From positions 186,001-250,000 of the forward strand of contig NZ_QPMM01000009.1 of NCBI RefSeq assembly GCF_003419895.1: a DNA stretch of 64,000 bases, given 5' to 3'. Shown one piece after another: positions 43,601 to 52,314 of this stretch; within the stretch, counting starts at the first letter, position 1; each line of letters starts with the position of its first letter. A model generated the notes under the pieces. That model was not told where the DNA came from. It ran no database searches and saw only the letters and a program-made list of their open reading frames with translations. The stretch is from Chitinophaga silvatica (GTDB lineage: Bacteria; Bacteroidota; Bacteroidia; Chitinophagales; Chitinophagaceae). The translations under genes and the position numbers were made by a program.

Positions 43601-45184
43601 ATGATTCCTGCTATTTTGATTTATCTGCTAAAGGCCAACATTGCATTATCATTGTTCTTTCTGGCCTATCGTCTGGGGCTCCGACGTCTTACATTTTATA
43701 CGCTGAACCGTCTGTTTTTGTTAGGTGGGATATTGTTTTCGGCTGTTTATCCATTTATTGATGTAAATGCATTTATAAACAAACATGAAACCCTTACCGG
43801 AACTGTTATGGTATATATTCCGGATTTGAGTCGATTTAAAGCCTCTTCTGAGCAATTTAATGCCTGGATGCTGCTGGTGTATATATTTTGGATAGGGGTA
43901 GTGGTAATGGGCTTTAAAATGGCAATACAACTTTATTCGCTAAGGCGCATTCACAGACAATCAAAAACAGGAAAACTTGGGGAAACAACCGTTCAGATTT
44001 TAAAAGAAGCTATCAACCCATTTTCTTTCTTCCATCATATTTATATCAATCCAACTCTTCATCAACCTGAAGAATTACAATCCATCATCTTTCATGAATC
44101 AGTACACGTGAAGCAATGGCATACACTTGATGTATTAATAGGAGAAATCAATAATGTTTTCTACTGGTTTAATCCTGGTGCCTGGTTAATGAAATCTGCT
44201 ATACGCGAAAACCTGGAGTTTATTACCGACAGGTATTTACTCCAACAAGGTGTAGATAAAGTGTCTTACCAATATAACTTAATAAAAGTAAGTGGGATCC
44301 CAACTGCGACGGCCATCGCAAACAATTTTAATTTCTCACACCTAAAAAACAGGATTTTTATGATGAACAGTAAGCGATCTTCACGTTATCACCTGGTGAG
44401 GTACCTCGTGTTAGGTTCTTTAGCTGGCGGATTGGTTCTATTACTAAATTATAGCAGGGCATCTTCAATTACCTCCTACAATTTTGTTCCGGAACCAATA
44501 AAGAATTCAATCACCTTATTCACTCCGGCAAAAGATACCGCAACACCTGCGCCAACGATTAAAGTAACAACAACACCTCAGGCTAATAAAGCGAATGATA
44601 TTGTAATTAAGTCTGTAACGATATCAGAAGTAATGCCTCCATTGTATCTGCTTGATGGGAAACGCATCTCTAAAGAAGAATTGGATAACGTAGACCCAAA
44701 CAGAATTAAGTCGGTAAATGTGATAAAAGCGGAGGACCAAATGAAGCCTTACATTAAACAATTCGGAGATGAAGCAAAAGGTGGGATAATTGATGTTGTG
44801 ATATTAAAAGATGGAGAAGCAAGACCGGAGTTACCTAAAGGTACTATTGCCGTAACAATGAGAGGAGTGGCCAACGATCAGACAAAGGTCGTAGTTGGTG
44901 GGGGCAGCCCTGAAACCTCTCTAAGAAATCTGGTTGGCAAGAGATTACTTTTAATAGATGGTCAGCTTGCTACTAAAGAGGCAATAGATTATTTCGATTC
45001 ACATCCCGAAAAAATAGAATCAGTTAACGTAGTGAAATCTGAAAATGCTGTAGCTATTTATGGTTCGGCTGCTAAAGAAGGTATTGTGTTTTTAGCAACC
45101 AAGGCAGCGAATAATACGATAACTGTTGAAGGTCGTGCACAAATGGAGACAAAAGATACATTACGAATCAAAGTTAAAGGATAA
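43601..45184 (+). CDS. BlaR1-like M56 membrane metallopeptidase with C-terminal plug-like modules
   Basis: 527 residues. The N-terminal membrane part (about 1-120, three to four helices) leads to the cytoplasmic M56 peptidase with zinc motif HESVH (165-169) and IRENLEFITDRYLLQQG downstream. A further helix lies at about 265-283. The extracytoplasmic part lacks the penicillin-binding sensor of BlaR1. Instead it has two TonB-plug-like modules: PLYLLDGKRIS...VNVIKAED and LLIDGQLAT...VNVVKSENAVAIYG. It pairs with the BlaI-type repressor upstream. The signal it senses is unknown. Confidence 0.9.
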   Translation: MIPAILIYLLKANIALSLFFLAYRLGLRRLTFYTLNRLFLLGGILFSAVYPFIDVNAFINKHETLTGTVMVYIPDLSRFKASSEQFNAWMLLVYIFWIGVVVMGFKMAIQLYSLRRIHRQSKTGKLGETTVQILKEAINPFSFFHHIYINPTLHQPEELQSIIFHESVHVKQWHTLDVLIGEINNVFYWFNPGAWLMKSAIRENLEFITDRYLLQQGVDKVSYQYNLIKVSGIPTATAIANNFNFSHLKNRIFMMNSKRSSRYHLVRYLVLGSLAGGLVLLLNYSRASSITSYNFVPEPIKNSITLFTPAKDTATPAPTIKVTTTPQANKANDIVIKSVTISEVMPPLYLLDGKRISKEELDNVDPNRIKSVNVIKAEDQMKPYIKQFGDEAKGGIIDVVILKDGEARPELPKGTIAVTMRGVANDQTKVVVGGGSPETSLRNLVGKRLLLIDGQLATKEAIDYFDSHPEKIESVNVVKSENAVAIYGSAAKEGIVFLATKAANNTITVEGRAQMETKDTLRIKVKG

Positions 45185-45211
45185 ACGCGAGCAATATAAC
45201 CATACAAAAAG

Positions 45212-45238
45212 CCACGGTCCCGCCACCGTGGTATTTTT
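45212..45238 (+). terminator. Rho-independent terminator after the blaR-type gene
   Basis: CCACGGT (45212-45218) pairs with ACCGTGG (45225-45231) around a 6-nt loop, followed by TATTTTTG. Confidence 0.8.
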
Positions 45239-45297
45239 GTTTCTATGAAACTTTATTACACCTCTGCTGTTATATAAGTCCATCAACCTTTCCACTT

Positions 45298-45753
45298 ATG
45301 TTACAAAAAGGAGATAAAGCACCTGATTTTACTTTAAGCGCAACACCCGAACGCAGTGTTACACTTAGTAATCTGAGAGGCAAAAATGTGATACTCGCAT
45401 TTTATCCGGCAGACTGGAGCCCAGTTTGCAGCGATCAAATGACTCTTTACAACGAGATGTTAAAATATTTCGAAAAATATAATGCCGAGTTGCTTGGTAT
45501 CTCTGTAGATGGTGCCTGGTGTCATAAGGCTTTTGCCAAAGTCAGGCAGCTTAATTTCGATCTGCTTTCAGACTTTGAACCCAAAGGAGAGGTTTCCAGG
45601 CTGTATGGGGTATACGATAATGGAATTAGCCAGCGTGCCCTGTTTGTTATAGACGCCAATGGGATCATTCAGTGGAGTTACTTATCACCTATTGGCGAAA
45701 ATCCGGGTGCCGATGGTATTATTAAAGCATTGGAAGACATAAAATCTAACTGA
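45298..45753 (+). CDS. Peroxiredoxin (AhpC/TSA, BCP-like)
   Basis: 151 residues, no signal peptide, so cytoplasmic. Thioredoxin fold with KGDKAPDFTLSA, the peroxidatic C44 in FYPADWSPVCSDQM (canonical TPVCT region) and a second cysteine C75 (GAWCHKAFAK) that could resolve it. It reduces peroxides. The stop codon is one base before the DsbA-like gene, so the two are co-transcribed and may form a redox pair. Confidence 0.9.
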   Translation: MLQKGDKAPDFTLSATPERSVTLSNLRGKNVILAFYPADWSPVCSDQMTLYNEMLKYFEKYNAELLGISVDGAWCHKAFAKVRQLNFDLLSDFEPKGEVSRLYGVYDNGISQRALFVIDANGIIQWSYLSPIGENPGADGIIKALEDIKSN

Positions 45754-45754
45754 T

Positions 45755-46264
45755 ATGGCTACTCTTACTCCTGCTGTGAGTTCACAGGATCATACCTTAG
45801 GCCCCAAAGATGCTGCTATTGAGATAGTTGAATATGGAGATTTTCAATGCCCCTTTTGCAGGGAAGCCTACTATATCATTAAGCAATGGCTAGATGAATA
45901 TGAAAATCGTTTCAGGTTTGTATTTCGGCATTTTCCTTTAACCGAGGCTCATGAATATGCACTGGATGCCGCCTTAAGCGCGGAAGCAGCAGGCAGACAA
46001 AATCGTTTCTGGGATATGCACGATGCTATTTATGATGATCAGCCGGCCTTAAATGATGGGCTACTGGTAAGATTGGCCAAAACCCTGGATCTGGATTTGC
46101 ATAAATTCAGTGAAGATGTGGAAGATAAAAGCTTACTTATCCGGGTAAATGACGATTTTGAAAGTGGTGTCCGAAGTGGGGTAAACGGCACTCCCACCTT
46201 TTTTGTTAACGGGAAGCGCTATAATGGCGATTATAAAGATATACCATCCATGTTTCCCAGATAA
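45755..46264 (+). CDS. DsbA-family thioredoxin-fold protein (Thioredoxin_4 type)
   Basis: 169 residues. EIVEYGDFQCPFCREAY carries the active-site C32-x-x-C35. The helical insert DAALSAEAAGRQNRFWDMHDA and the cis-proline loop NGTPTFFVNGKRY are typical of DsbA/FrnE-like proteins. No signal peptide is visible, so it should be cytoplasmic. That is unusual for a DsbA oxidase, and it may instead act in detoxification or as a reductase partner of the peroxiredoxin encoded one base upstream. Confidence 0.88.
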   Translation: MATLTPAVSSQDHTLGPKDAAIEIVEYGDFQCPFCREAYYIIKQWLDEYENRFRFVFRHFPLTEAHEYALDAALSAEAAGRQNRFWDMHDAIYDDQPALNDGLLVRLAKTLDLDLHKFSEDVEDKSLLIRVNDDFESGVRSGVNGTPTFFVNGKRYNGDYKDIPSMFPR

Positions 46265-46386
46265 TCATCAAATTCTCATATCTCCAATATATAATGCTTT
46301 TTTAACAATCCACTTAAGGCATTTCACAAAAAACTGTCGTAAACTGCAATCGTTTTGCGGAATTTTCCAATAAATGGGGCTTGCAA

Positions 46387-47736
46387 ATGATTACACGCAA
46401 AGATTTTGGTGATGATTTCCTTTGGGGAGTTACCATTTCTGCTTTTCAAAATGAGGGGGCCTTCGATGCTGAAGGTAAAGGACTTTCTATCTGGGATACT
46501 TTTTCTGGCCGAAAAGGAAAGATTAAAGATAGCAGCCATGCTCAGATTGCTACAGACTTCTACAACAGATATACACAGGATATATTATTAGCTAAATTAT
46601 TAGGGTTCACTGTTTTTAGGTTTTCACTTGCCTGGTCTCGTATTTTACCTAATGGTACGGGTACCGTAAATCAGGCAGGTATTGACTTCTATAATAATGT
46701 AATAGATGCCTGCCTTGAAGTTGGCTTAGAACCTTATGTTACACTCTATCATTGGGATTTACCCGATGCTCTTGAAAAAAAGGGGGGATGGAGTCACAGG
46801 GGTGTCGTATTTGCCTTTGAAGAATACGCAAGAGTATGCGCCAGGGAATTTGGGAGTAAAGTAAAGCACTGGATTGTTTTAAATGAACCCTTCGGATTCA
46901 CAGCTCTGGGATATATGCTTGGAGTACATGCACCGGGCAAATTTGGACTATCCTGGTTTTTACCGGCAGTACATCATGCCTTGTTGGCCCAGGCTGCTGC
47001 TGCCAGAGTATTAAGGGAAGACGTAAAAGGAGCCGTAATTGGAACTGCTTTATCCTGTTCCCAGATTATCCCGAATAGCAATAGCGAAGCTGATCTGAAG
47101 GCCGCCCGGCGCGCAGATGCGTTGTTTAACCGTTTATTTCTCGAACCAACGTTGGGAATGGGTTATCCGACAGCGGATTTTCCTTTGTTGAAACGCATTG
47201 AAAGAAGATATGCCTTGTGGCGCGATTGGGATAACCTCGCATTTGATTTCGATTTTATTGGGGTACAAAATTATTTCCCACTTGTTGTTAAGTACAATTA
47301 CTTCATGCCTGTTGTACGAATAGCAGAGGTTAAGGCAAAACACCGCCAGGTGCCGGTAACGGGGCTTGGATGGGAAATTAATGGCCATGGCTTATATGAA
47401 ATATTAAAACAGTTTGCAGCGTATCCATCCATTAAACGATTGATTGTTACCGAAGGAGGGGCTGCATTTACTGATACACTTTCAGAGGGGCAGGTATTGG
47501 ATCATGAAAGAATTTCCTATTATCAGGAATACCTCCAGGGTGTATTAAAAGCAAGACAGGAAGGAATTCCGGTAGATGGCTATTTCGCCTGGACGCTCAC
47601 CGATAACTTTGAATGGGCAGAAGGATATCGCGCCCGTTTTGGATTAGTGTATGTAGATTTTCAAACCCAGCAGAGAATTATCAAGTCTTCCGGTTATTGG
47701 TTCCGAGAGTTTCTGGGAGAAGAAAAGAACGGTTGA
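46387..47736 (+). CDS. Family 1 glycoside hydrolase (beta-glucosidase type)
   Basis: 449 residues from ATG 46387 (a TTG at 46381 is also in frame). Full GH1 TIM barrel: FLWGVTISAFQNEGAFDAEG, FRFSLAWSRILPNGTGTVNQ, TLYHWDLPDALEKKGGW, acid/base E167 in IVLNEPFG, nucleophile E356 in LIVTEGGAAF (TEGG replaces the usual TENG), and YFAWTLTDNFEWAEGYRARFGLVYVD. No signal peptide, so it is cytoplasmic. It hydrolyses beta-glucosides or beta-galactosides taken up as small sugars. A stand-alone gene. Confidence 0.93.
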   Translation: MITRKDFGDDFLWGVTISAFQNEGAFDAEGKGLSIWDTFSGRKGKIKDSSHAQIATDFYNRYTQDILLAKLLGFTVFRFSLAWSRILPNGTGTVNQAGIDFYNNVIDACLEVGLEPYVTLYHWDLPDALEKKGGWSHRGVVFAFEEYARVCAREFGSKVKHWIVLNEPFGFTALGYMLGVHAPGKFGLSWFLPAVHHALLAQAAAARVLREDVKGAVIGTALSCSQIIPNSNSEADLKAARRADALFNRLFLEPTLGMGYPTADFPLLKRIERRYALWRDWDNLAFDFDFIGVQNYFPLVVKYNYFMPVVRIAEVKAKHRQVPVTGLGWEINGHGLYEILKQFAAYPSIKRLIVTEGGAAFTDTLSEGQVLDHERISYYQEYLQGVLKARQEGIPVDGYFAWTLTDNFEWAEGYRARFGLVYVDFQTQQRIIKSSGYWFREFLGEEKNG

Positions 47737-47760
47737 CCATTGTAGCTAATCAACCGTTCT
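47726..47760. terminator. Bidirectional hairpin between the GH1 gene and the 47769 lipoprotein gene
   Basis: AGAACGGTTGA (47726-47736, containing the GH1 stop codon) pairs perfectly with TCAACCGTTCT (47750-47760). On the minus strand it is followed by a T-rich run (TTTCTTCTCC), so it probably terminates the minus-strand lipoprotein gene as well. Confidence 0.7.
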
Positions 47761-47768
47761 GAATTATC

Positions 47769-48551
47769 TTATTGTTTAAAGTAATCATCGGCAGTCCGCA
47801 CTTTCTCTACCCAACAGCCAGAAGATGGCATTAGTACATATTCACTTAGCCCTACTTTCTTTTTACCAGGTGCCCAGTCATAGGTATATCCCAACCTTGT
47901 CCATGGATAATGATAATCAAAGGAGGTTGAAAGATACCGATAGTAAGCATAAATGATATAGTTATTAAACCAGGAGGAATAATCCTGAGGTGCATTAACA
48001 ATTAGCGGAGCGCCTGTTGTGGTGGTTGTAATATCCGGATTGCCGGCAGGACGATATAATCTTACAGCTTTTACCCACATCTCAGCAATATGTGTATTAC
48101 TCTTACTGTAATGAGGCGGTAGCCCCAGCATTTCACTGATACGATTAATGGTATCTGTATCTGAATGGAGGTCCGACATTATTCTTCTCTTCATTTGCTC
48201 TGGTATGAAAAGCCATGATTCTCCCCATGTATTGGTGATAGAATCACCTTCCGGATAACTGGATGGGTATTTCATGAAGGTGGCCATTAATACATAGGTT
48301 TGTCCGTTGATTATCTTCCACTTCAATAGTTGATTGCTTGAAATTATTGGTTGTAATGTATCAATAATTTCGCTGCTGTCTGAAACCATTGCATCATCAA
48401 TTGCAGCTAAGTATCGTTGATACAGATCCACAACAGGTGTGGGGGTAACATGGTCGTCATGATCTTTACTACAGCTGGTAATAATAAGTGAAATAGCTAT
48501 AAATACTGTAAGTAGGGGTTGTAAATGTTTTTTGCTCATAGTGGTTTTCAA
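47769..48551 (-). CDS. Lipoprotein of unknown function
   Basis: 260 residues. The lipoprotein signal ends LIITSC (C27), preceded by a basic start. The mature protein has a mostly helical N-terminal region (DLYQRYLAAIDDAMVSDSSE), a central WLFIPEQMKRRIMSDLH segment and an aromatic-rich C-terminal part (YYRYLSTSFDYHYPWTRLGY). I recognise no family or catalytic motif. It is the lone gene on its strand, convergent with the GH1 gene. The spacer 48552-48798 holds nothing I can call. Confidence 0.6.
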   Translation of the reverse strand: MKTTMSKKHLQPLLTVFIAISLIITSCSKDHDDHVTPTPVVDLYQRYLAAIDDAMVSDSSEIIDTLQPIISSNQLLKWKIINGQTYVLMATFMKYPSSYPEGDSITNTWGESWLFIPEQMKRRIMSDLHSDTDTINRISEMLGLPPHYSKSNTHIAEMWVKAVRLYRPAGNPDITTTTTGAPLIVNAPQDYSSWFNNYIIYAYYRYLSTSFDYHYPWTRLGYTYDWAPGKKKVGLSEYVLMPSSGCWVEKVRTADDYFKQ

Positions 48552-48798
48552 ATTAGTTTTTGTGAAAAATCACCACAAAGTATTTTTAATAAAGGAGTAG
48601 AGTATTGACCTTTATGTTCACTTTTTTATAAATTCATTCATTTTATTCATTTGATAATAGGAATCCTAATTAATGATGATAAAAACAGCTTTTAATGGCC
48701 ATGATGGCGAAAGCATATCAGTATAAAATTTTTTGTTTAATTGATAAAAACTATTGTAAATTGACTGATTATAGTTAACCAATTTAATGTACTGTAGT

Positions 48799-49473
48799 AT
48801 GAAAAAACTGTTTTTATCCCTTTTCCTAAGTTTATCATTATTTGTAGTAAAAGCCCAAATAGTGGGCAATATTGATACAATTAAGCTCATAAAAACCTAT
48901 GACAACAGAATTACAACAGCTTTGGCTATGTCAAATTACCGGTCCGGTTTTGTTTTTCAAACAAATGGCTCAATGAACATGGGATTAGTTGGGGCACGTG
49001 CTTCTGGCTTCAGATTCCGTTGGCTGGCACGTGAAGGCCCTATTGATTATACAGCCACTGTAGATTCTATCCAGGTAATGGCATTAGATTATGACGGAAA
49101 CCTGCATGTTAAAAAATCAATAACTATAGGCATAGGACAAGATACCGGCAGAATGGGTTCAAATAAGTATGCTTTGATGGTGGGAGGAGCTATGAGCGCC
49201 AGACAAGTAAAGGTAACCCAGAAAGCTCCCTGGCCCGATTATGTATTTCATAGCAGTTATGTCTTGCCACCCTTACAGGAGCTGGAGCAGTTTATTATAG
49301 AAAACAAACATCTTCCGGAAATACCTTCTGAGAAAGAGGTTAAAGCCGAAGGCCAGGATCTTGGAGAAATGAACAGGCTATTACTGAAAAAAGTGGAAGA
49401 GCTAACACTTTATATTATTCAGCTAAACAAGCGAGTCGACGAACAAGAAAAAATTATAAATGCACGTAAATAA
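48799..49473 (+). CDS. Secreted protein with endosialidase-chaperone-like C-terminus
   Basis: 224 residues from ATG 48799, chosen over 48787 because it starts the signal peptide directly (KKLFLSLFLSLSLFVVKAQ). The middle is beta-rich with GNLHVKKSITIGIGQDTG. The C-terminus has the pattern common in Bacteroidota tail-fibre-like surface proteins: PWPDYVFHSSYVLPPLQELE, then FIIENKHLPEIPSEKEV, GEMNRLLLKKVEELTLYI and a final coiled coil. This resembles the intramolecular chaperone regions of phage tail spikes (peptidase S74-like), which trimerise. The precise role is unknown. Confidence 0.65.
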   Translation: MKKLFLSLFLSLSLFVVKAQIVGNIDTIKLIKTYDNRITTALAMSNYRSGFVFQTNGSMNMGLVGARASGFRFRWLAREGPIDYTATVDSIQVMALDYDGNLHVKKSITIGIGQDTGRMGSNKYALMVGGAMSARQVKVTQKAPWPDYVFHSSYVLPPLQELEQFIIENKHLPEIPSEKEVKAEGQDLGEMNRLLLKKVEELTLYIIQLNKRVDEQEKIINARK

Positions 49474-49508
49474 AAAGATGGGCTGACCTTTTGGTCAGCC
49501 CATCTTTT
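49473..49508. terminator. Bidirectional terminator between convergent genes
   Basis: A perfect 16-bp stem, AAAAGATGGGCTGACC (49473-49488) and GGTCAGCCCATCTTTT (49493-49508), with a TTTT loop, between the 48799 gene and the opposite-strand barrel gene. Confidence 0.9.
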
Positions 49509-49517
49509 AAACCATAA

Positions 49518-50747
49518 TTATTGTGCGAGTCGCTTAAAGAACCAGATATCTCTTAAACTAAAGTGAAATACTGCATTAACATAAGTTTCTCTTATTAATG
49601 CACCACCGTTGGAGCCACGTTGTCCGCCTTCCAGCCCCAGGTAGTAACGCAACTGACCATTTCTGCTAGGCAAGGATACGCCTAAAGTGCCCGAAATATC
49701 TACCAGTTGGGTACTTCCAATTACCAAAGGAGATTTATTATAACTGAATCCAGCCTGTAACACCATCCCTTCGTATGCAAGATTATAGTATTTCTTTTTG
49801 ATAGCGTATTCTATACCGGTAGCATATCTTTCACCGTCCTGATAACTATAAGTTGCTCCTTTCTCATTCAATGAATTCCATTGCTGACGACGATAATCTG
49901 CTACCCAGGTAAATGTTCCGTTGGAAAGTGAAATACCTGTACCGATTTCTGTTGGAAGAGTAAAGGACGACGGATCTTGATCCTTGTTGTATAAAATTGT
50001 GCCATCCTGGGTGGTAATATTCAGTTTTTCCTGGATTTTAAGATTGGTTTTGAATCTGTAAGTAGCTCCGATACCCAGCTGCCAATTATCACTTAGTTTG
50101 CCTTCATATTGCGCACCTGCAGTAAAGTTAGGATTAAATGCATACTTATTATATTGTGTTTGTACCGAATCGGAACCAATGTATTTAGTCACATTTAACG
50201 GACCGAATAAGAAGGCAGTAGACACCCCAACAGAAAAATTCTTATTGATCTGAAACCCGTTTGAAATATAGGCTCTGTTCAATCCGCCGGTACCAGTAGT
50301 GGTGGCAGTTACCGGAGCGCCGGTGCCAGACATAAATTGCTGGTTGGTTATTTTGTAGTCTATACTACTGAATGGCGTAACCCCTGCGCTTACTCCCCAG
50401 AATTTGGCAGCTTTAAACCCAACTGCAAGGCGTTTGAAATTCACATCTCCTGCGTTTTCTGAAATATTTGTTCCCAGGTAGGATATTTGTTGTGCTCTTA
50501 TAGAAATGTCGAACATAAAGTTCTGCGGTGGTAGGGCACTATAGGAGGCAGGGTTCAGTTCATTCAGGTAACCACTGTGTCTGCGGCCAATACCGGCGCT
50601 TCCCATACCAAAGTTCCGGCTGTAATCCCTCGTTTCTAAATCACCAATCCCATAAGCTGAATAAATGGAATTTAGTCCATGTTGTGCCTTTGCTGTTAGG
50701 CTGCTTAAGCCAAGCAACAACAGACCACTATATATTTTAATGCGCAT
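49518..50747 (-). CDS. Outer-membrane beta-barrel protein, possibly OMPP1/FadL-like
   Basis: 409 residues with a signal peptide ending SSLTAKAQ. The mature start HGLNSIYSAYGIGDLETRDY and YSRNFGMGSAGIG with LNELNPASYSALPPQNFMFD resemble the N-terminal plug region of FadL/OMPP1-type barrels in Bacteroidota. The rest alternates hydrophobic and polar residues with many aromatic ends (SFSYNKSPL, YYLGLEGGQRG) as in a barrel. It is 9 bp downstream of the DUF4270 gene on the same strand, a common pairing. Its cargo is unknown. Confidence 0.75.
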   Translation of the reverse strand: MRIKIYSGLLLLGLSSLTAKAQHGLNSIYSAYGIGDLETRDYSRNFGMGSAGIGRRHSGYLNELNPASYSALPPQNFMFDISIRAQQISYLGTNISENAGDVNFKRLAVGFKAAKFWGVSAGVTPFSSIDYKITNQQFMSGTGAPVTATTTGTGGLNRAYISNGFQINKNFSVGVSTAFLFGPLNVTKYIGSDSVQTQYNKYAFNPNFTAGAQYEGKLSDNWQLGIGATYRFKTNLKIQEKLNITTQDGTILYNKDQDPSSFTLPTEIGTGISLSNGTFTWVADYRRQQWNSLNEKGATYSYQDGERYATGIEYAIKKKYYNLAYEGMVLQAGFSYNKSPLVIGSTQLVDISGTLGVSLPSRNGQLRYYLGLEGGQRGSNGGALIRETYVNAVFHFSLRDIWFFKRLAQ

Positions 50748-50756
50748 GAGATGATA

Positions 50757-52082
50757 TTATTTGTACAGCAAGTAGTAGAGCTGAATTTTAAGTTTGTTGT
50801 TTGGATTACGTTGATCTCCAATTACCAATCTGTCTAATGTTGTTTGTACGTCTTTAGAGCTAGGTGTCAGCATCAGTCCTCTTGAATAGTAATCGGTAAC
50901 CGTTTGTTGTTTGGTAACGTAGCTGGTGATCTCGAAGGTATAGCCTGTATTTTTATTGTATAGATTATCCATGGTTAACTGACCATAGCTAAGTGTATCC
51001 GTAACGTTATTCAGGTTATCGGCCTGGCACAGGGCTAATCTTGGTGGCAGCCTGTCGCTGGCATAGCTGCCGGCGATAGGTTGAATGTATAGGTATACTT
51101 TCATGATTTTGAAGAACTGCCCCATAAAACTTAATGTTTTTATATAGGGAATATCCAAACGTATGGCCGATCCGGTTAGTGGTTGTGCATAAGCCTGATT
51201 GTTGGTAGATTCTGAAGGCAACCTGGTGGTATTACCTTCCAGCGCGGCGAGTGGAGTACCGGTTTGGTCGGCAGTTACCTGGTTGAATTGCAGGTTACTG
51301 TTCTGCATTTTGAAATCAACATACTTCACTGTGGTAATAGCCTCGTTAACATGGTAGTACAATCTTACAAACAAGCTGCTGTCGGCGGCAATGAATCCCA
51401 TTACCGAGGTACTTTTAACGGTATTGCGTACGTTCAGTCCTTTGAAGAATTCGAGGAAAGCACTCGGATCAGTGATATCTGGACTTTTATCTCTCAGCAT
51501 ATTAAAAAATTGCTGACCCAGCTGATCAGACAGAGGCACTGATAAGGTTTTATCGGTATGCGGCCAGATGATACCATTAAAACTACCAATAGGAGAAGTT
51601 TCCGTAGAAAAGCTACTGCTATTGTATAGGTAATAGAAGTTTTTGGCAGTCTGAATAGTGCTGGTAACCCTGTAAATATTGAATGATTGTTCCTGCATCG
51701 AATCGCCGGCTATATAACCGTTAGGGCGTAGGAATAGGCGTATGGAATCGTATTGTGCGCCATACTGAGGAATATCAGTACTAACAGGTTGGGCTATCTG
51801 AAAATAGCTTTGAATGGCAGTAGTGCCGAAATACTGGTCTGCTTTTTTTCCTGTTAGTAGTACACCAGTGCCAGATGTAGGAATAGAATCCTGTTTCACC
51901 GTATTTACCTGTACGGTGAGCGTATCGGAGAGTATATAGTCGGTTTGTTGATTATTGTCGATAATATTATTGTAGGAGAAACCTGTTTTCTCACAAGAGG
52001 CAAATAGCAGCACTATTATAGCACCGAGGCCATATAGTTGTCTGACAATTAATTGATACAAGGTACGGTTCATGGTGCGCAA
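50757..52082 (-). CDS. DUF4270-family lipoprotein
   Basis: 441 residues. The lipoprotein signal ends VLLFASC (C30). The sequence follows the DUF4270 pattern: early SDTLTVQVNTVKQDSIPTSG, then LLTGKKADQYFGTTAIQSYF, YDSIRLFLRPNGYIAGDS and a late series of beta strands to the C-terminus. The function of the family is unknown; it is widespread in Bacteroidota beside barrel and Kelch genes, as here. It is upstream of the barrel gene and divergent from the Kelch lipoprotein gene at 52315. Confidence 0.85.
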   Translation of the reverse strand: MRTMNRTLYQLIVRQLYGLGAIIVLLFASCEKTGFSYNNIIDNNQQTDYILSDTLTVQVNTVKQDSIPTSGTGVLLTGKKADQYFGTTAIQSYFQIAQPVSTDIPQYGAQYDSIRLFLRPNGYIAGDSMQEQSFNIYRVTSTIQTAKNFYYLYNSSSFSTETSPIGSFNGIIWPHTDKTLSVPLSDQLGQQFFNMLRDKSPDITDPSAFLEFFKGLNVRNTVKSTSVMGFIAADSSLFVRLYYHVNEAITTVKYVDFKMQNSNLQFNQVTADQTGTPLAALEGNTTRLPSESTNNQAYAQPLTGSAIRLDIPYIKTLSFMGQFFKIMKVYLYIQPIAGSYASDRLPPRLALCQADNLNNVTDTLSYGQLTMDNLYNKNTGYTFEITSYVTKQQTVTDYYSRGLMLTPSSKDVQTTLDRLVIGDQRNPNNKLKIQLYYLLYK

Positions 52083-52314
52083 TTTTAGACAGGTTAGGTA
52101 CTTTCAGTTGGTTTAATATGCCAATTGCCAAAATTTATCGATGAACGAACTGATATAAGGGTTATAGTCTGAATCGTGTAGATTACCGCGTTAGTGGTCA
52201 AAGAAACCAACTGGCAGATAAAAAAAGGGTATCCGTCCTTTAAATTAAGGAGAACAGCTATTTCTTGTTTGACGGAATGCTGCTACTGATAATTTTGGCT
52301 GCAGTAAAAAGAAC

